A program made the position numbers and the translations under genes. This document shows positions 1 through 5,710 of a stretch of DNA of 6,232 nt, one piece after another. The notes below the pieces were generated by a model. That model saw only the letters and a program-made list of their open reading frames with translations. It was not told where the DNA came from and did not search any database. Within the stretch, counting starts at the first letter, position 1. Each line of letters starts with the position of its first letter. Source of the DNA: Bacillota bacterium (GTDB taxonomy: Bacteria > Bacillota > Clostridia > Lachnospirales > Lachnospiraceae). The DNA is taken from positions 1-6,232 of the forward strand of contig JAEWRS010000057.1 of the NCBI GenBank assembly GCA_023398855.1, written 5' to 3'.

Positions 1-962
1 GTATAGTCCCAGGAATACCCCATATTGACAAATGTTTTAGATTTTTCTTTTATATTCAATGCTTCTTTTGTCAGGAAATACACCATTGACCAATCTTTTA
101 ATTCATAGCACATTTTAGAAAACTCCACATAGTGGTCACGTATATCAGGCACTTCTGCAATGGCTTTATAATACCAGGAATATGCCTCTTTCAAATTTCC
201 TATTTTATAGCATGATTTCGCGATCCACCTCATAGCAGCACATCTTTCATCGCTCCATACGGCAGACGGCAATGCAAGATACGCCTTAAGTGTTACTATA
301 CATTTCACCCACTGGTCTTTGTACATATATTCTCTCCCAAGATAGTATCGCATTCTCTCATCCGCCGGATCCTCCTCTACTGCTAGTTCCAGAAGAGGAA
401 GATAAGAGCCCCTGGATTTATTAGGGTCCGGGTAATGGCTGAGAACCATGCCCTCTATATATATGGTTTCAATGGGCAGTTTTTCTGTGTATTGGATAAA
501 TTCATGAACCGGACATTTCCAACGGAATCCCATGCGGCTATGAACTTTAAAATAATAAAACTGGACGTTAGGAGTACCGTCTTCATTCAGGCTCCAGTTG
601 TAAAGATATCTTCCCCATCTTGCAGTGGACCGGAGGTTTTTAGGCTTATGATTAAGCCATGCCTCTTCCAGCCTGCTTCGCCAGCCCGGCTCAAATAATT
701 CATCTAGGTCCGTACATACGCAGATGTCAGCATCCTCAGGAACATGATCCAGTGAAATATTCCGTGCCACATCAAAACGCCAGGGCTTTACTGTGTCAAC
801 ATATACTACAGCCCCTCGCTCTCTCAGTTTTTCAACGGTCCCATCCTCAGAGCCGGTATCCGTGACAACTATTAAATCCGCCTCACCCATGGAGTCCATC
901 CACTTATCAACAAATGTAACCTCGTTTTTACAAATGGCATAAACACATATTTTTAGTCTCAT
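1..962 (-). CDS. TPR-containing family 2 glycosyltransferase, second of a tandem pair (C-terminus beyond left edge)
   Basis: An open frame reads from ATG at 962 to the left edge with no stop, giving 320 visible residues. It begins MRLKICVYAICKNE, followed by VTDTGSEDGTVE (about 33-44), a GT-A core with the DLDE metal/nucleotide-sugar motif near 85-88, then CPVHEF and LSHYPD motifs. Helical TPR-like repeats follow (for example GREYMYKDQW and IGNLKEAYSWYYKAIAEVPD). This is the GT2-plus-TPR layout also seen in SunS-type enzymes, probably cytoplasmic. The start overlaps the upstream gene's stop as ATGA, and GGAGG sits 7 nt before the ATG inside that gene, so translational coupling is likely. It is a paralogue of the upstream gene: 71 of 99 residues match in the N-terminal core by hand alignment, with lower similarity after that. 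Relative to its twin it carries a short insertion just after the core (the KPKNLRSTARWGR area). The sugar donor and acceptor are unknown. Confidence 0.88.
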   Translation of the reverse strand, partial: MRLKICVYAICKNEVTFVDKWMDSMGEADLIVVTDTGSEDGTVEKLRERGAVVYVDTVKPWRFDVARNISLDHVPEDADICVCTDLDELFEPGWRSRLEEAWLNHKPKNLRSTARWGRYLYNWSLNEDGTPNVQFYYFKVHSRMGFRWKCPVHEFIQYTEKLPIETIYIEGMVLSHYPDPNKSRGSYLPLLELAVEEDPADERMRYYLGREYMYKDQWVKCIVTLKAYLALPSAVWSDERCAAMRWIAKSCYKIGNLKEAYSWYYKAIAEVPDIRDHYVEFSKMCYELKDWSMVYFLTKEALNIKEKSKTFVNMGYSWDY

Positions 963-2071
963 GAATGTTCCTCCGCCTTTTCCCGCTTTTTACACGTATC
1001 CTCAACCGTCAGCAGATTATTTTGCAGCCTTTCGTTATCAGGGTTCATGCTCAGAGCCTTTTGGGCAAACTCCAGGGCTTTATCAAACATGCCCATGTTA
1101 TAAGCACTGATGGAACTGTAATCATATAAAGCATATCCCCAGCTCTCCGGATCTACCAGATAGCTTCCTGTGCTTTCTGTGATGGCCAGGCCTTTTTCCG
1201 CCATGGCATAAGATAACGGCCAGTTTTTTTCCTTGTAACCTGATTTCACCAGAGCAAGATACGGTTCTCTCACATCAGGACATTCTGCCAGAGCCTGGAA
1301 AAGCCAGGACCTGGCCTCTTTTAAGTTGCCTTGTTCTTCGTAACACTGAGCGATAAACCGCATAGAGGCACTGCGTTCTTCATTCCACCTGGCTGTTGGC
1401 AGGGAAAGATGCTTTTTTAACATATTAATTGCCTTGTCATAATCTTTATAATACACATATTCTCTTCCAAGCCAGAATGTGGCCCTGTCATCAAGGGGAT
1501 TCTCCTGAACTGACAATTCTAAAAGGGGAAGATATTGGCTTCTTGGCTTTGACAAATCCGGATAATGATTTAAAACAATGCCCTTGATCCATGTGATATT
1601 TTCAAGTCCCGGACCGCTGTATTCCAGGACCTCATGGACTGGATGCACCCAGCGGTAGTTATGGCGGGTATGAATTTTTTCCATGGGATACTGCTTTTTA
1701 GGCGTACCGTCAGGGTTGCAGGCAAATGTAAATAAATATTGTGCGCGTGTTTGTTCCGGTTTCCATGCGTCTTCCAGCTTTTGCCGCCAGCCAGGCTCGA
1801 AAACCTCATCTAAGTCGTTGGATACACAGATGTCTGCATCTTCGGGGACATGACTTAATGCCATATTACGGGCTGCGTCAAACCTCCACGGTGATATGGT
1901 CTCTTCATAAACGATGGCTCCTCTTTCCCGAAGCCTTTCCACTGTGTGATCGGTTGAACCTGTATCTGTTACAATGACTGCATCGGCTTCTGATACGGCA
2001 TCCATCCAGCGATCCACAAACTGTTCTTCGTTTTTACTGATTGCATATACACAAATTTTATATTGGTTCAC
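959..2071 (-). CDS. TPR-containing family 2 glycosyltransferase, first of a tandem pair
   Basis: This is a complete gene of about 370 residues. The N-terminal GT-A domain (about 1-150) has KICVYAISKNEEQF, VTDTGSTDHTVE and the DxD-type motif DLDE (about 86-89). HPVHE (about 143) and NHYPD (about 168) mark the end of the catalytic part. TPR-like helical repeats fill about 198-350 (GREYVYYKDYDKAINMLKK, CYEEQGNLKEARSWLFQAL, NMGMFDKALEFAQKAL), and the tail is charged. There is no signal peptide or membrane segment, so a cytoplasmic enzyme is likely. Two in-frame GTG starts exist. The GTG at 2077 lies only 3 nt from AAAGGAG (2081-2087), while the GTG at 2071 lies 9 nt away and better matches the twin's N-terminus, so I chose 2071. 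The gene is preceded by a terminator and probably has its own promoter, and it is coupled to its twin through ATGA. GT family membership is sure; the substrate (protein, peptide or glycan) cannot be read from sequence. Confidence 0.9.
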   Translation of the reverse strand: MNQYKICVYAISKNEEQFVDRWMDAVSEADAVIVTDTGSTDHTVERLRERGAIVYEETISPWRFDAARNMALSHVPEDADICVSNDLDEVFEPGWRQKLEDAWKPEQTRAQYLFTFACNPDGTPKKQYPMEKIHTRHNYRWVHPVHEVLEYSGPGLENITWIKGIVLNHYPDLSKPRSQYLPLLELSVQENPLDDRATFWLGREYVYYKDYDKAINMLKKHLSLPTARWNEERSASMRFIAQCYEEQGNLKEARSWLFQALAECPDVREPYLALVKSGYKEKNWPLSYAMAEKGLAITESTGSYLVDPESWGYALYDYSSISAYNMGMFDKALEFAQKALSMNPDNERLQNNLLTVEDTCKKREKAEEHS

Positions 2072-2106
2072 TTTCACCGACTCCTTTAAGCATTTTTAAT
2101 CATCTT

Positions 2107-2112
2107 ATTATA
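2107..2112 (-). promoter_or_regulatory. Candidate -10 box for the glycosyltransferase pair
   Basis: The minus strand reads TATAAT here, about 35 nt before the GTG start and downstream of the terminator at 2207-2231, so a promoter is expected in this gap. No good -35 hexamer lies 16-18 nt upstream (the best candidates match TTGACA at only three of six positions), and there is no TGn extension. The call therefore rests on the -10 and its position. Confidence 0.35.
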
Positions 2113-2158
2113 TTCTACTGATTCAATATATGCAGACTGCAGCTTATCTTGTGAAGAA

Positions 2159-2200
2159 ACGGCTTGCTCCTGGCCAACGGTTTTCAGGCAAGCAGTCCGT
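2159..2200. repeat. Imperfect inverted repeat in the glycosyltransferase leader region
   Basis: The arms ACGG/CCGT, CTTG/CAAG and CCTG/CAGG pair around a 12-nt loop, with small bulges between them. The element lies between the upstream terminator and the candidate -10 box. It has no T-tract on the minus strand, so it is not an obvious terminator. It could be an operator or a chance structure. Confidence 0.35.
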
Positions 2201-2206
2201 ATAATT

Positions 2207-2231
2207 AAAAAAAGCCGGCATTATGCCTGCT
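2207..2231 (-). terminator. Rho-independent terminator after the CDP-alcohol gene
   Basis: On the minus strand the stem AGC-A-GGCA / TGCC-G-GCT (seven pairs with one A/G mismatch) closes a 3-nt TAA loop and is followed at once by seven T residues. It lies about 150 nt after the CDP-alcohol stop codon and before the glycosyltransferase promoter region, separating the two transcription units. Confidence 0.8.
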
Positions 2232-2379
2232 TCCAATATTCTTCCGGGACATTGTCCACTAACCCCAATATTCCTGGCCACAGGCCTGTGACATCAACAA
2301 AAAGCCATGATCATTCCCATATGACAATGGAAATGCCTGAACACCAGCTAAACTGGATATACCATCACAATTGTGATAT

Positions 2380-2910
2380 TCACAAGGAAAATATGGATTT
2401 AATATCTCTCCATAGCCTTTTGGATACAGCATTGATCATTAACTCTTCTACTGCCGAAACGCTTGCAATAAAACAAACCAGAACTGTTGCTGTGTATAGT
2501 CCTAATCCAATATATAAAAACGGAAAACAAAACAAAGCGATCCCCGTCGCTTTATTCGCATACGTATGCAAAAATGCCGGCTGCCTGTATCGAATATAAC
2601 CAATACATAAGGAGACCAGGCGGATAGCCGCAATAACCGTGATCCAACAAATTCCCCACAAAGGCAAGTGAAACCGGGGTATAAACAGGTACAGCATGAC
2701 TGCAGACATAAATACATCTGCAATGCTATCCAGGATCTGACCCTTTTTGCTTACCATATTCATCTTCCGGGCTATCATTCCGTCTAAAACATCACTGACA
2801 CCGCACAAAAAATATATGATTAAAAACAGTCCTGAAAATGGGGTAAGGACCAGCAAAACTGCAGTTCCTGCCATCCTAGATATGGTGATTAAGTTGGGAA
2901 TGCTCTTCAT
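2380..2910 (-). CDS. CDP-alcohol phosphatidyltransferase family membrane protein
   Basis: A protein of 176 residues, typical length for the family. It transfers a phosphatidyl (or similar) group from a CDP-alcohol to a second alcohol in the membrane during phospholipid synthesis. The full family signature D-x2-D-G-x2-A-R-x8-G-x3-D-x3-D is intact at about residues 40-65 (DVLDGMIAR, then G57, D61, D65); these aspartates bind the metal and act in catalysis in characterised members. Several hydrophobic segments are visible (about 14-38, 66-80, 85-105, 120-150). I chose the ATG at 2910 because CGGAGG lies 5 nt before it and because MKSIPNLITISR is a normal N-terminus; a GTG at 2949 would add 13 residues but lacks a good site. 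It lies 114 nt after the GNAT gene, probably in the same transcript. It could be PgsA-like, a serine or inositol-phosphate transferase, or another type; the acceptor is not determinable. Confidence 0.9.
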   Translation of the reverse strand: MKSIPNLITISRMAGTAVLLVLTPFSGLFLIIYFLCGVSDVLDGMIARKMNMVSKKGQILDSIADVFMSAVMLYLFIPRFHLPLWGICWITVIAAIRLVSLCIGYIRYRQPAFLHTYANKATGIALFCFPFLYIGLGLYTATVLVCFIASVSAVEELMINAVSKRLWRDIKSIFSL

Positions 2911-2974
2911 TTGAACCTCCGGCATTTTAATAAAACCGATTCTTTTCACAATTTCCGTACCCCTTGCCGCCTGA

Positions 2975-2993
2975 AGCCGGCATGATACCGGCT
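2975..2993. repeat. Hairpin in the GNAT to CDP-alcohol spacer
   Basis: Perfect 6-bp arms AGCCGG and CCGGCT enclose a 7-nt loop. There is no T-tract after it on the minus strand, so it is unlikely to stop transcription. The 19-nt element matches the stem-loop of the terminator at 2213-2231 at 16 of 19 positions. Confidence 0.5.
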
Positions 2994-3024
2994 CCTGCAG
3001 CAGTCTGGGGAGGCGCTTTAACCT

Positions 3025-3552
3025 TTACTCCGTATCCACGCCATATACCTTTTCATAAATTTCCCTCTTATAAGGCTTAAATGCCTCCTCGGTAACTGGC
3101 TTTTCATGACTCATGATCCACAAAGGGATAGGTCTGTCTCCAGGTTTTAAAGGCATCTGTTCATAATAAAAAGTGTTGGGGTGAAATCCAAGCCTGCCGT
3201 AAAATACGGCCCTGCTCCTGGTCACGGGATCCTTCTCTGTAATTGGCTCTATTTCCAAAAACACCGGTTTTTCTCCTTCTCCCATGACCTCCTGTACCAG
3301 CTGTTTTCCATGCCCTTTTCCCCTGCTTGCTTCCGTCGTTGCCAGATGCTCCAAAAAGACACAGGAGGAAAGATCCCAATATCCTAAAAATGCCTGAATC
3401 TCTCCTTCCTCTTCTATGACCCGGACTTCATAACAGGGATTTCCGAAAACCCTTTTCTGACCGTCTCTGGTCCGGCGCTCAATGTCAGGAAATGACTCCT
3501 TATAAATACGGTATATTTCCTCAAAACGGGTCTGCGGGTTCTGTAATAACAT
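3025..3552 (-). CDS. GNAT family N-acetyltransferase
   Basis: A protein of 175 residues, a normal size for a single GNAT domain, which moves an acetyl group from acetyl-CoA to an amine. The acetyl-CoA pyrophosphate-binding motif A is visible as RGKGHG at 77-82 after the strand FLEHLATTEASR, and the motif B-like end RAVFYGRLGFH is at 114-124. The N-terminus (IYKESFPDIERR) and the strand EVRVIEEEGEIQAFLGYWD fit the first part of the fold. There is no signal peptide, so it is cytoplasmic. The ATG at 3552 is preceded by AGGAG at about 9 nt spacing. It follows the nucleotidase hairpin and probably leads a short transcript with the CDP-alcohol gene; no convincing promoter was found in 3553-3632. 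The acceptor substrate (small molecule, antibiotic or protein) cannot be told. Confidence 0.9.
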   Translation of the reverse strand: MLLQNPQTRFEEIYRIYKESFPDIERRTRDGQKRVFGNPCYEVRVIEEEGEIQAFLGYWDLSSCVFLEHLATTEASRGKGHGKQLVQEVMGEGEKPVFLEIEPITEKDPVTRSRAVFYGRLGFHPNTFYYEQMPLKPGDRPIPLWIMSHEKPVTEEAFKPYKREIYEKVYGVDTE

Positions 3553-3632
3553 AATATCAATCTCCTAATCCTTTATCTATACTTGTTTCTGTCTACCAGT
3601 TTATCATCCTCTGTGAAAAGAAGCAATGGATA

Positions 3633-3658
3633 AGCCTGCCCTTGTTACAGGGCAGGCT
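3633..3658 (-). terminator. Probable terminator hairpin after the 5'-nucleotidase gene
   Basis: A perfect 10-bp stem, AGCCTGCCCT with AGGGCAGGCT, encloses a 6-nt loop, starting about 18 nt after the nucleotidase stop. The following minus-strand bases are only moderately T-rich (TATCCATTGCTTCTTTTC), so termination may be partial and some read-through into the GNAT gene is possible. Confidence 0.65.
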
Positions 3659-3676
3659 GCATCTTCTTTAAGCTTA

Positions 3677-5506
3677 TTATTTAATGGTAATTCTGCCCTG
3701 GCCTGCAGGATTTGCATAATCAGCGCCTACATTGCCGCCTAAGTTGGTGCGGATATAAGCGGAAAGCAGATCCACATCAGTCAGGACATCATCAAGGATC
3801 ACCTTGCTTCCCTTAAACATAGACATGCCGTCGCCGCCAGACTTTAACATATAATTATGAGAGGCTACTGTATAAGTCTTATTCACATCAAGAGGTGAAC
3901 CGCCCACCATGATATCTGATACCCTGTATGCTCCCTTTACTTTTATGAAATTGCCCTTTTCATCTACCTCCACGTTGGGAGCCTTAGTGGTATCAATGGT
4001 ATAAGTAATACCGGATACCTGAAGGAAACCGCCGTTTTCCTTCGGGCAGTTTCGGGAAGCCATCTCCAGGGCATCCTTGATCTGCTGTCCGGTTGCTTCC
4101 ACAACACAGCCCATGTTGCCAAATGGGAATACGGTAAGGGTATCATTATAAGTGATGTTGCCTGCCTTGATACTGGCTCTCACACCGCCGCCGTTGGAAA
4201 GGCCGATATCCGCACCAAGCACATAGCGGTATGCATCAGCACACAGATCTCCAAGGTTAGTCTCCCCGCTTCTGACTGCACGTTCTCCGGTTGCCGGGTT
4301 ATTGACCGTAAGCTCTGAATCCGTATGTCCGATCACAGTCTTTAAAGTCTCATTGTACTGAGACTGAATTGCCTTTATAAACATATCTGTATCATAATCA
4401 ATAGCTTTTCCGTCAGCCGTAACAGCACTCTTTCCTGGAATTACCAGCTGGATTCCCACAGGAAGTACATTAGGATCCTTGATCTTGTCCCTGTTTGCTT
4501 CATAAATATCCTTCCAGCGGTTATAAGAACCCAATTCTCTCTTGGCGATCCTGCTTAAGGAATCACCGCTTTTTACGGTATAAGCACTGGTACCTGCTCC
4601 TGCAGGTACCTGAGAAACCAGTTCACTGGTGATGGTTCCGTCGGTACGGAGAGTCAGCTTTCCAATGTTCTCTAATTTGGTACCGGTCTGGGTAAGAAGC
4701 ACATCCTTGCCATCCTTATTTTTCACGTTCTTTCCATATGTTTCATGGGAATGACCGTCAATCAACACATCAATGCCGGTGGTATTCTTGATCACGCTGT
4801 CAGAGGTCCAACGGTCTGTTGTGCCGTTTTCGCCTAAATGGCCTACTAAAATCACGTAAGCAGCCCCTTCTGCCCTGGCGCTGTCTACCGCTGACTGGAT
4901 CTGGTCATAAAGTTTTTGTCCATTTTCATCTTCACAAAAACCGTAAATATAATTTCCATTTCCATCCTGGAAATAAGCTGGTGTGGATTTCGTAAAGCTT
5001 TCCGGGGTAGTTGCACCTACAAATGCGACCTTTGTATCCCCATATGTAAAAATCTTATAAGGTGCAAATACGGTGGAGCCTGTCTTTAAATCCATGAAAT
5101 TGCTGGAATAATAACCACAGCTTAATTTTCCTGCCAATTCCAGAAAACGGGGCATCCCATAGTCGTACTCATGGTTGCCTGGAACTGCGAAATCATAACC
5201 GACTTTGTTCATAATGTCAATCAGATATCCTCCGTCTGACAAGGTCCCAATGGGTGCACCCTGAATCGCATCTCCGTTGTCAACCAGCGTTACATAAGGT
5301 GTCTGGGCCTGCATCTCTTTTTTAAAGAGAGCCAGTCCCGCATATCCTATCTTGCCATCTACCCCACAGTGGACGTCGTTGGTATATAAGACCACGATAT
5401 CCTGATCGGCTGCCAGAGATGAAAAGGATAAGCCCGTTGTCAGGGATAGAACCATGAGCAGAGCCAGCCATAGTGACAGAAACCTTCTTTTCTTACTTCC
5501 TATCAT
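3677..5506 (-). CDS. Exported metallophosphatase/5'-nucleotidase with internal LysM domain
   Basis: A protein of 609 residues. A signal peptide (about 1-33: KKRR, hydrophobic core, cleavage near SLAA/DQ) sends it outside the cell. The metallophosphatase domain (about 35-300) has the metal ligands of the UshA/CD73 family: NDVH (43-46), NGD (D79), GNHE (110-113), GHLG (H223) and GHSH (251-254). A LysM domain follows (about 308-357, YTVKSGDSLSRIA ... PVGIQLVIP). The C-terminal nucleotide-binding domain (about 385-609) has NGGGVR (438-443), FPFGN (460-464) and GGDG (557-560). The family hydrolyses nucleotide 5'-phosphates; LysM normally binds peptidoglycan, so the enzyme may be held at the wall. 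There is no LPxTG motif. I chose the ATG at 5506 because AAGGAGG lies 8 nt before it; an in-frame ATG at 5530 is almost at the predicted transcript start and has no binding site. The gene is probably transcribed alone. The exact substrate is uncertain; cyclic or sugar nucleotides are possible. Confidence 0.93.
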   Translation of the reverse strand: MIGSKKRRFLSLWLALLMVLSLTTGLSFSSLAADQDIVVLYTNDVHCGVDGKIGYAGLALFKKEMQAQTPYVTLVDNGDAIQGAPIGTLSDGGYLIDIMNKVGYDFAVPGNHEYDYGMPRFLELAGKLSCGYYSSNFMDLKTGSTVFAPYKIFTYGDTKVAFVGATTPESFTKSTPAYFQDGNGNYIYGFCEDENGQKLYDQIQSAVDSARAEGAAYVILVGHLGENGTTDRWTSDSVIKNTTGIDVLIDGHSHETYGKNVKNKDGKDVLLTQTGTKLENIGKLTLRTDGTITSELVSQVPAGAGTSAYTVKSGDSLSRIAKRELGSYNRWKDIYEANRDKIKDPNVLPVGIQLVIPGKSAVTADGKAIDYDTDMFIKAIQSQYNETLKTVIGHTDSELTVNNPATGERAVRSGETNLGDLCADAYRYVLGADIGLSNGGGVRASIKAGNITYNDTLTVFPFGNMGCVVEATGQQIKDALEMASRNCPKENGGFLQVSGITYTIDTTKAPNVEVDEKGNFIKVKGAYRVSDIMVGGSPLDVNKTYTVASHNYMLKSGGDGMSMFKGSKVILDDVLTDVDLLSAYIRTNLGGNVGADYANPAGQGRITIK

Positions 5507-5514
5507 TTTAAAAC

Positions 5515-5521
5515 CCTCCTT
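5515..5521 (-). promoter_or_regulatory. Ribosome binding site deciding the nucleotidase start
   Basis: AAGGAGG on the minus strand lies 8 nt before the ATG at 5506. It lies inside the longer frame that would begin at 5530, so it favours the shorter protein, which also starts directly with its signal peptide. Confidence 0.75.
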
Positions 5522-5542
5522 ATGATACATACATTTTTCTCT

Positions 5543-5551
5543 ATTATATCA
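5543..5551 (-). promoter_or_regulatory. Extended -10 promoter of the nucleotidase gene
   Basis: The minus strand reads TGATATAAT, an exact TGn-TATAAT extended -10 element. It has no recognisable -35 box at 17 nt, which is common for extended -10 promoters. The predicted transcript start is near 5536, giving a leader of about 30 nt before the ATG at 5506. The surrounding 5552-5647 is very AT-rich and holds no gene. Confidence 0.6.
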
Positions 5552-5647
5552 GATAAATGTAGGATCGGTATATAATTTTTTCGATATTTTTTAATTATTT
5601 CTATACTTTATCAGGCTTTTTTATTATCTTAATTGACATAAATATAT

Positions 5648-5703
5648 AAAAAGGATGTTCATCCGCCTTAAACTGACATTATAGGCAGATGGACATCCCT
5701 TTT
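5648..5703 (-). terminator. Long-stem terminator after aspS
   Basis: Arms 5648-5668 and 5683-5703 pair over 21 positions with two G-U pairs and one C/A mismatch around a 14-nt loop. On the minus strand the descending arm ends in five T residues. It begins 8 nt after the aspS stop. The A/T-flanked stem is nearly symmetric, so weak activity on the plus strand is possible, but no plus-strand gene is nearby. Confidence 0.85.
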
Positions 5704-5710
5704 GACTTAA

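Larger units (their letters stand above)
2078..2379. other. Intergenic region between the CDP-alcohol gene and the glycosyltransferase pair
   Basis: About 300 nt without a convincing gene. From right to left along transcription it holds a perfect 14-nt palindrome (2364-2377), a 12-nt palindrome CACAGGCCTGTG (2279-2290), the terminator (2207-2231), an imperfect long hairpin (2159-2200), a -10 box (2107-2112) and the ribosome binding site AAAGGAG (2081-2087). A His-rich plus-strand reading frame crosses part of it but has no good ribosome binding site and overlaps the CDP-alcohol gene, so it is not called. Short minus-strand stretches with protein-like composition at 2221-2330 are interrupted by stops. 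Confidence 0.6.

Noticed and set aside
435..865. Two plus-strand open frames (435-698 and 659-865)
   Set aside because: They lie opposite the well-supported second glycosyltransferase gene, have no family resemblance and no good ribosome binding site.
1..2379. Glycocin (SunS-like) peptide cluster
   Set aside because: The glycosyltransferase layout resembles SunS, but no small Cys-rich precursor peptide or peptide exporter gene is present in the window.
2252..2599. Plus-strand His-rich open frame of 115 codons
   Set aside because: More than half overlaps the CDP-alcohol gene on the other strand; the His richness comes from the complement of that region, and no ribosome binding site precedes the ATG.
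2911..2949. Longer CDP-alcohol protein starting at GTG 2949
   Set aside because: Its start lacks a good ribosome binding site, while the ATG at 2910 has CGGAGG at 5 nt and gives a typical family N-terminus.
5507..5530. Longer nucleotidase starting at ATG 5530
   Set aside because: It would put the ribosome binding site inside the gene and 8 residues before the signal peptide; the predicted transcript start is only about 6 nt upstream.
5633..5650. Plus-strand TTGACA followed by TATAAA
   Set aside because: The spacing is only 6 nt and no plus-strand gene follows, so it is not a promoter.
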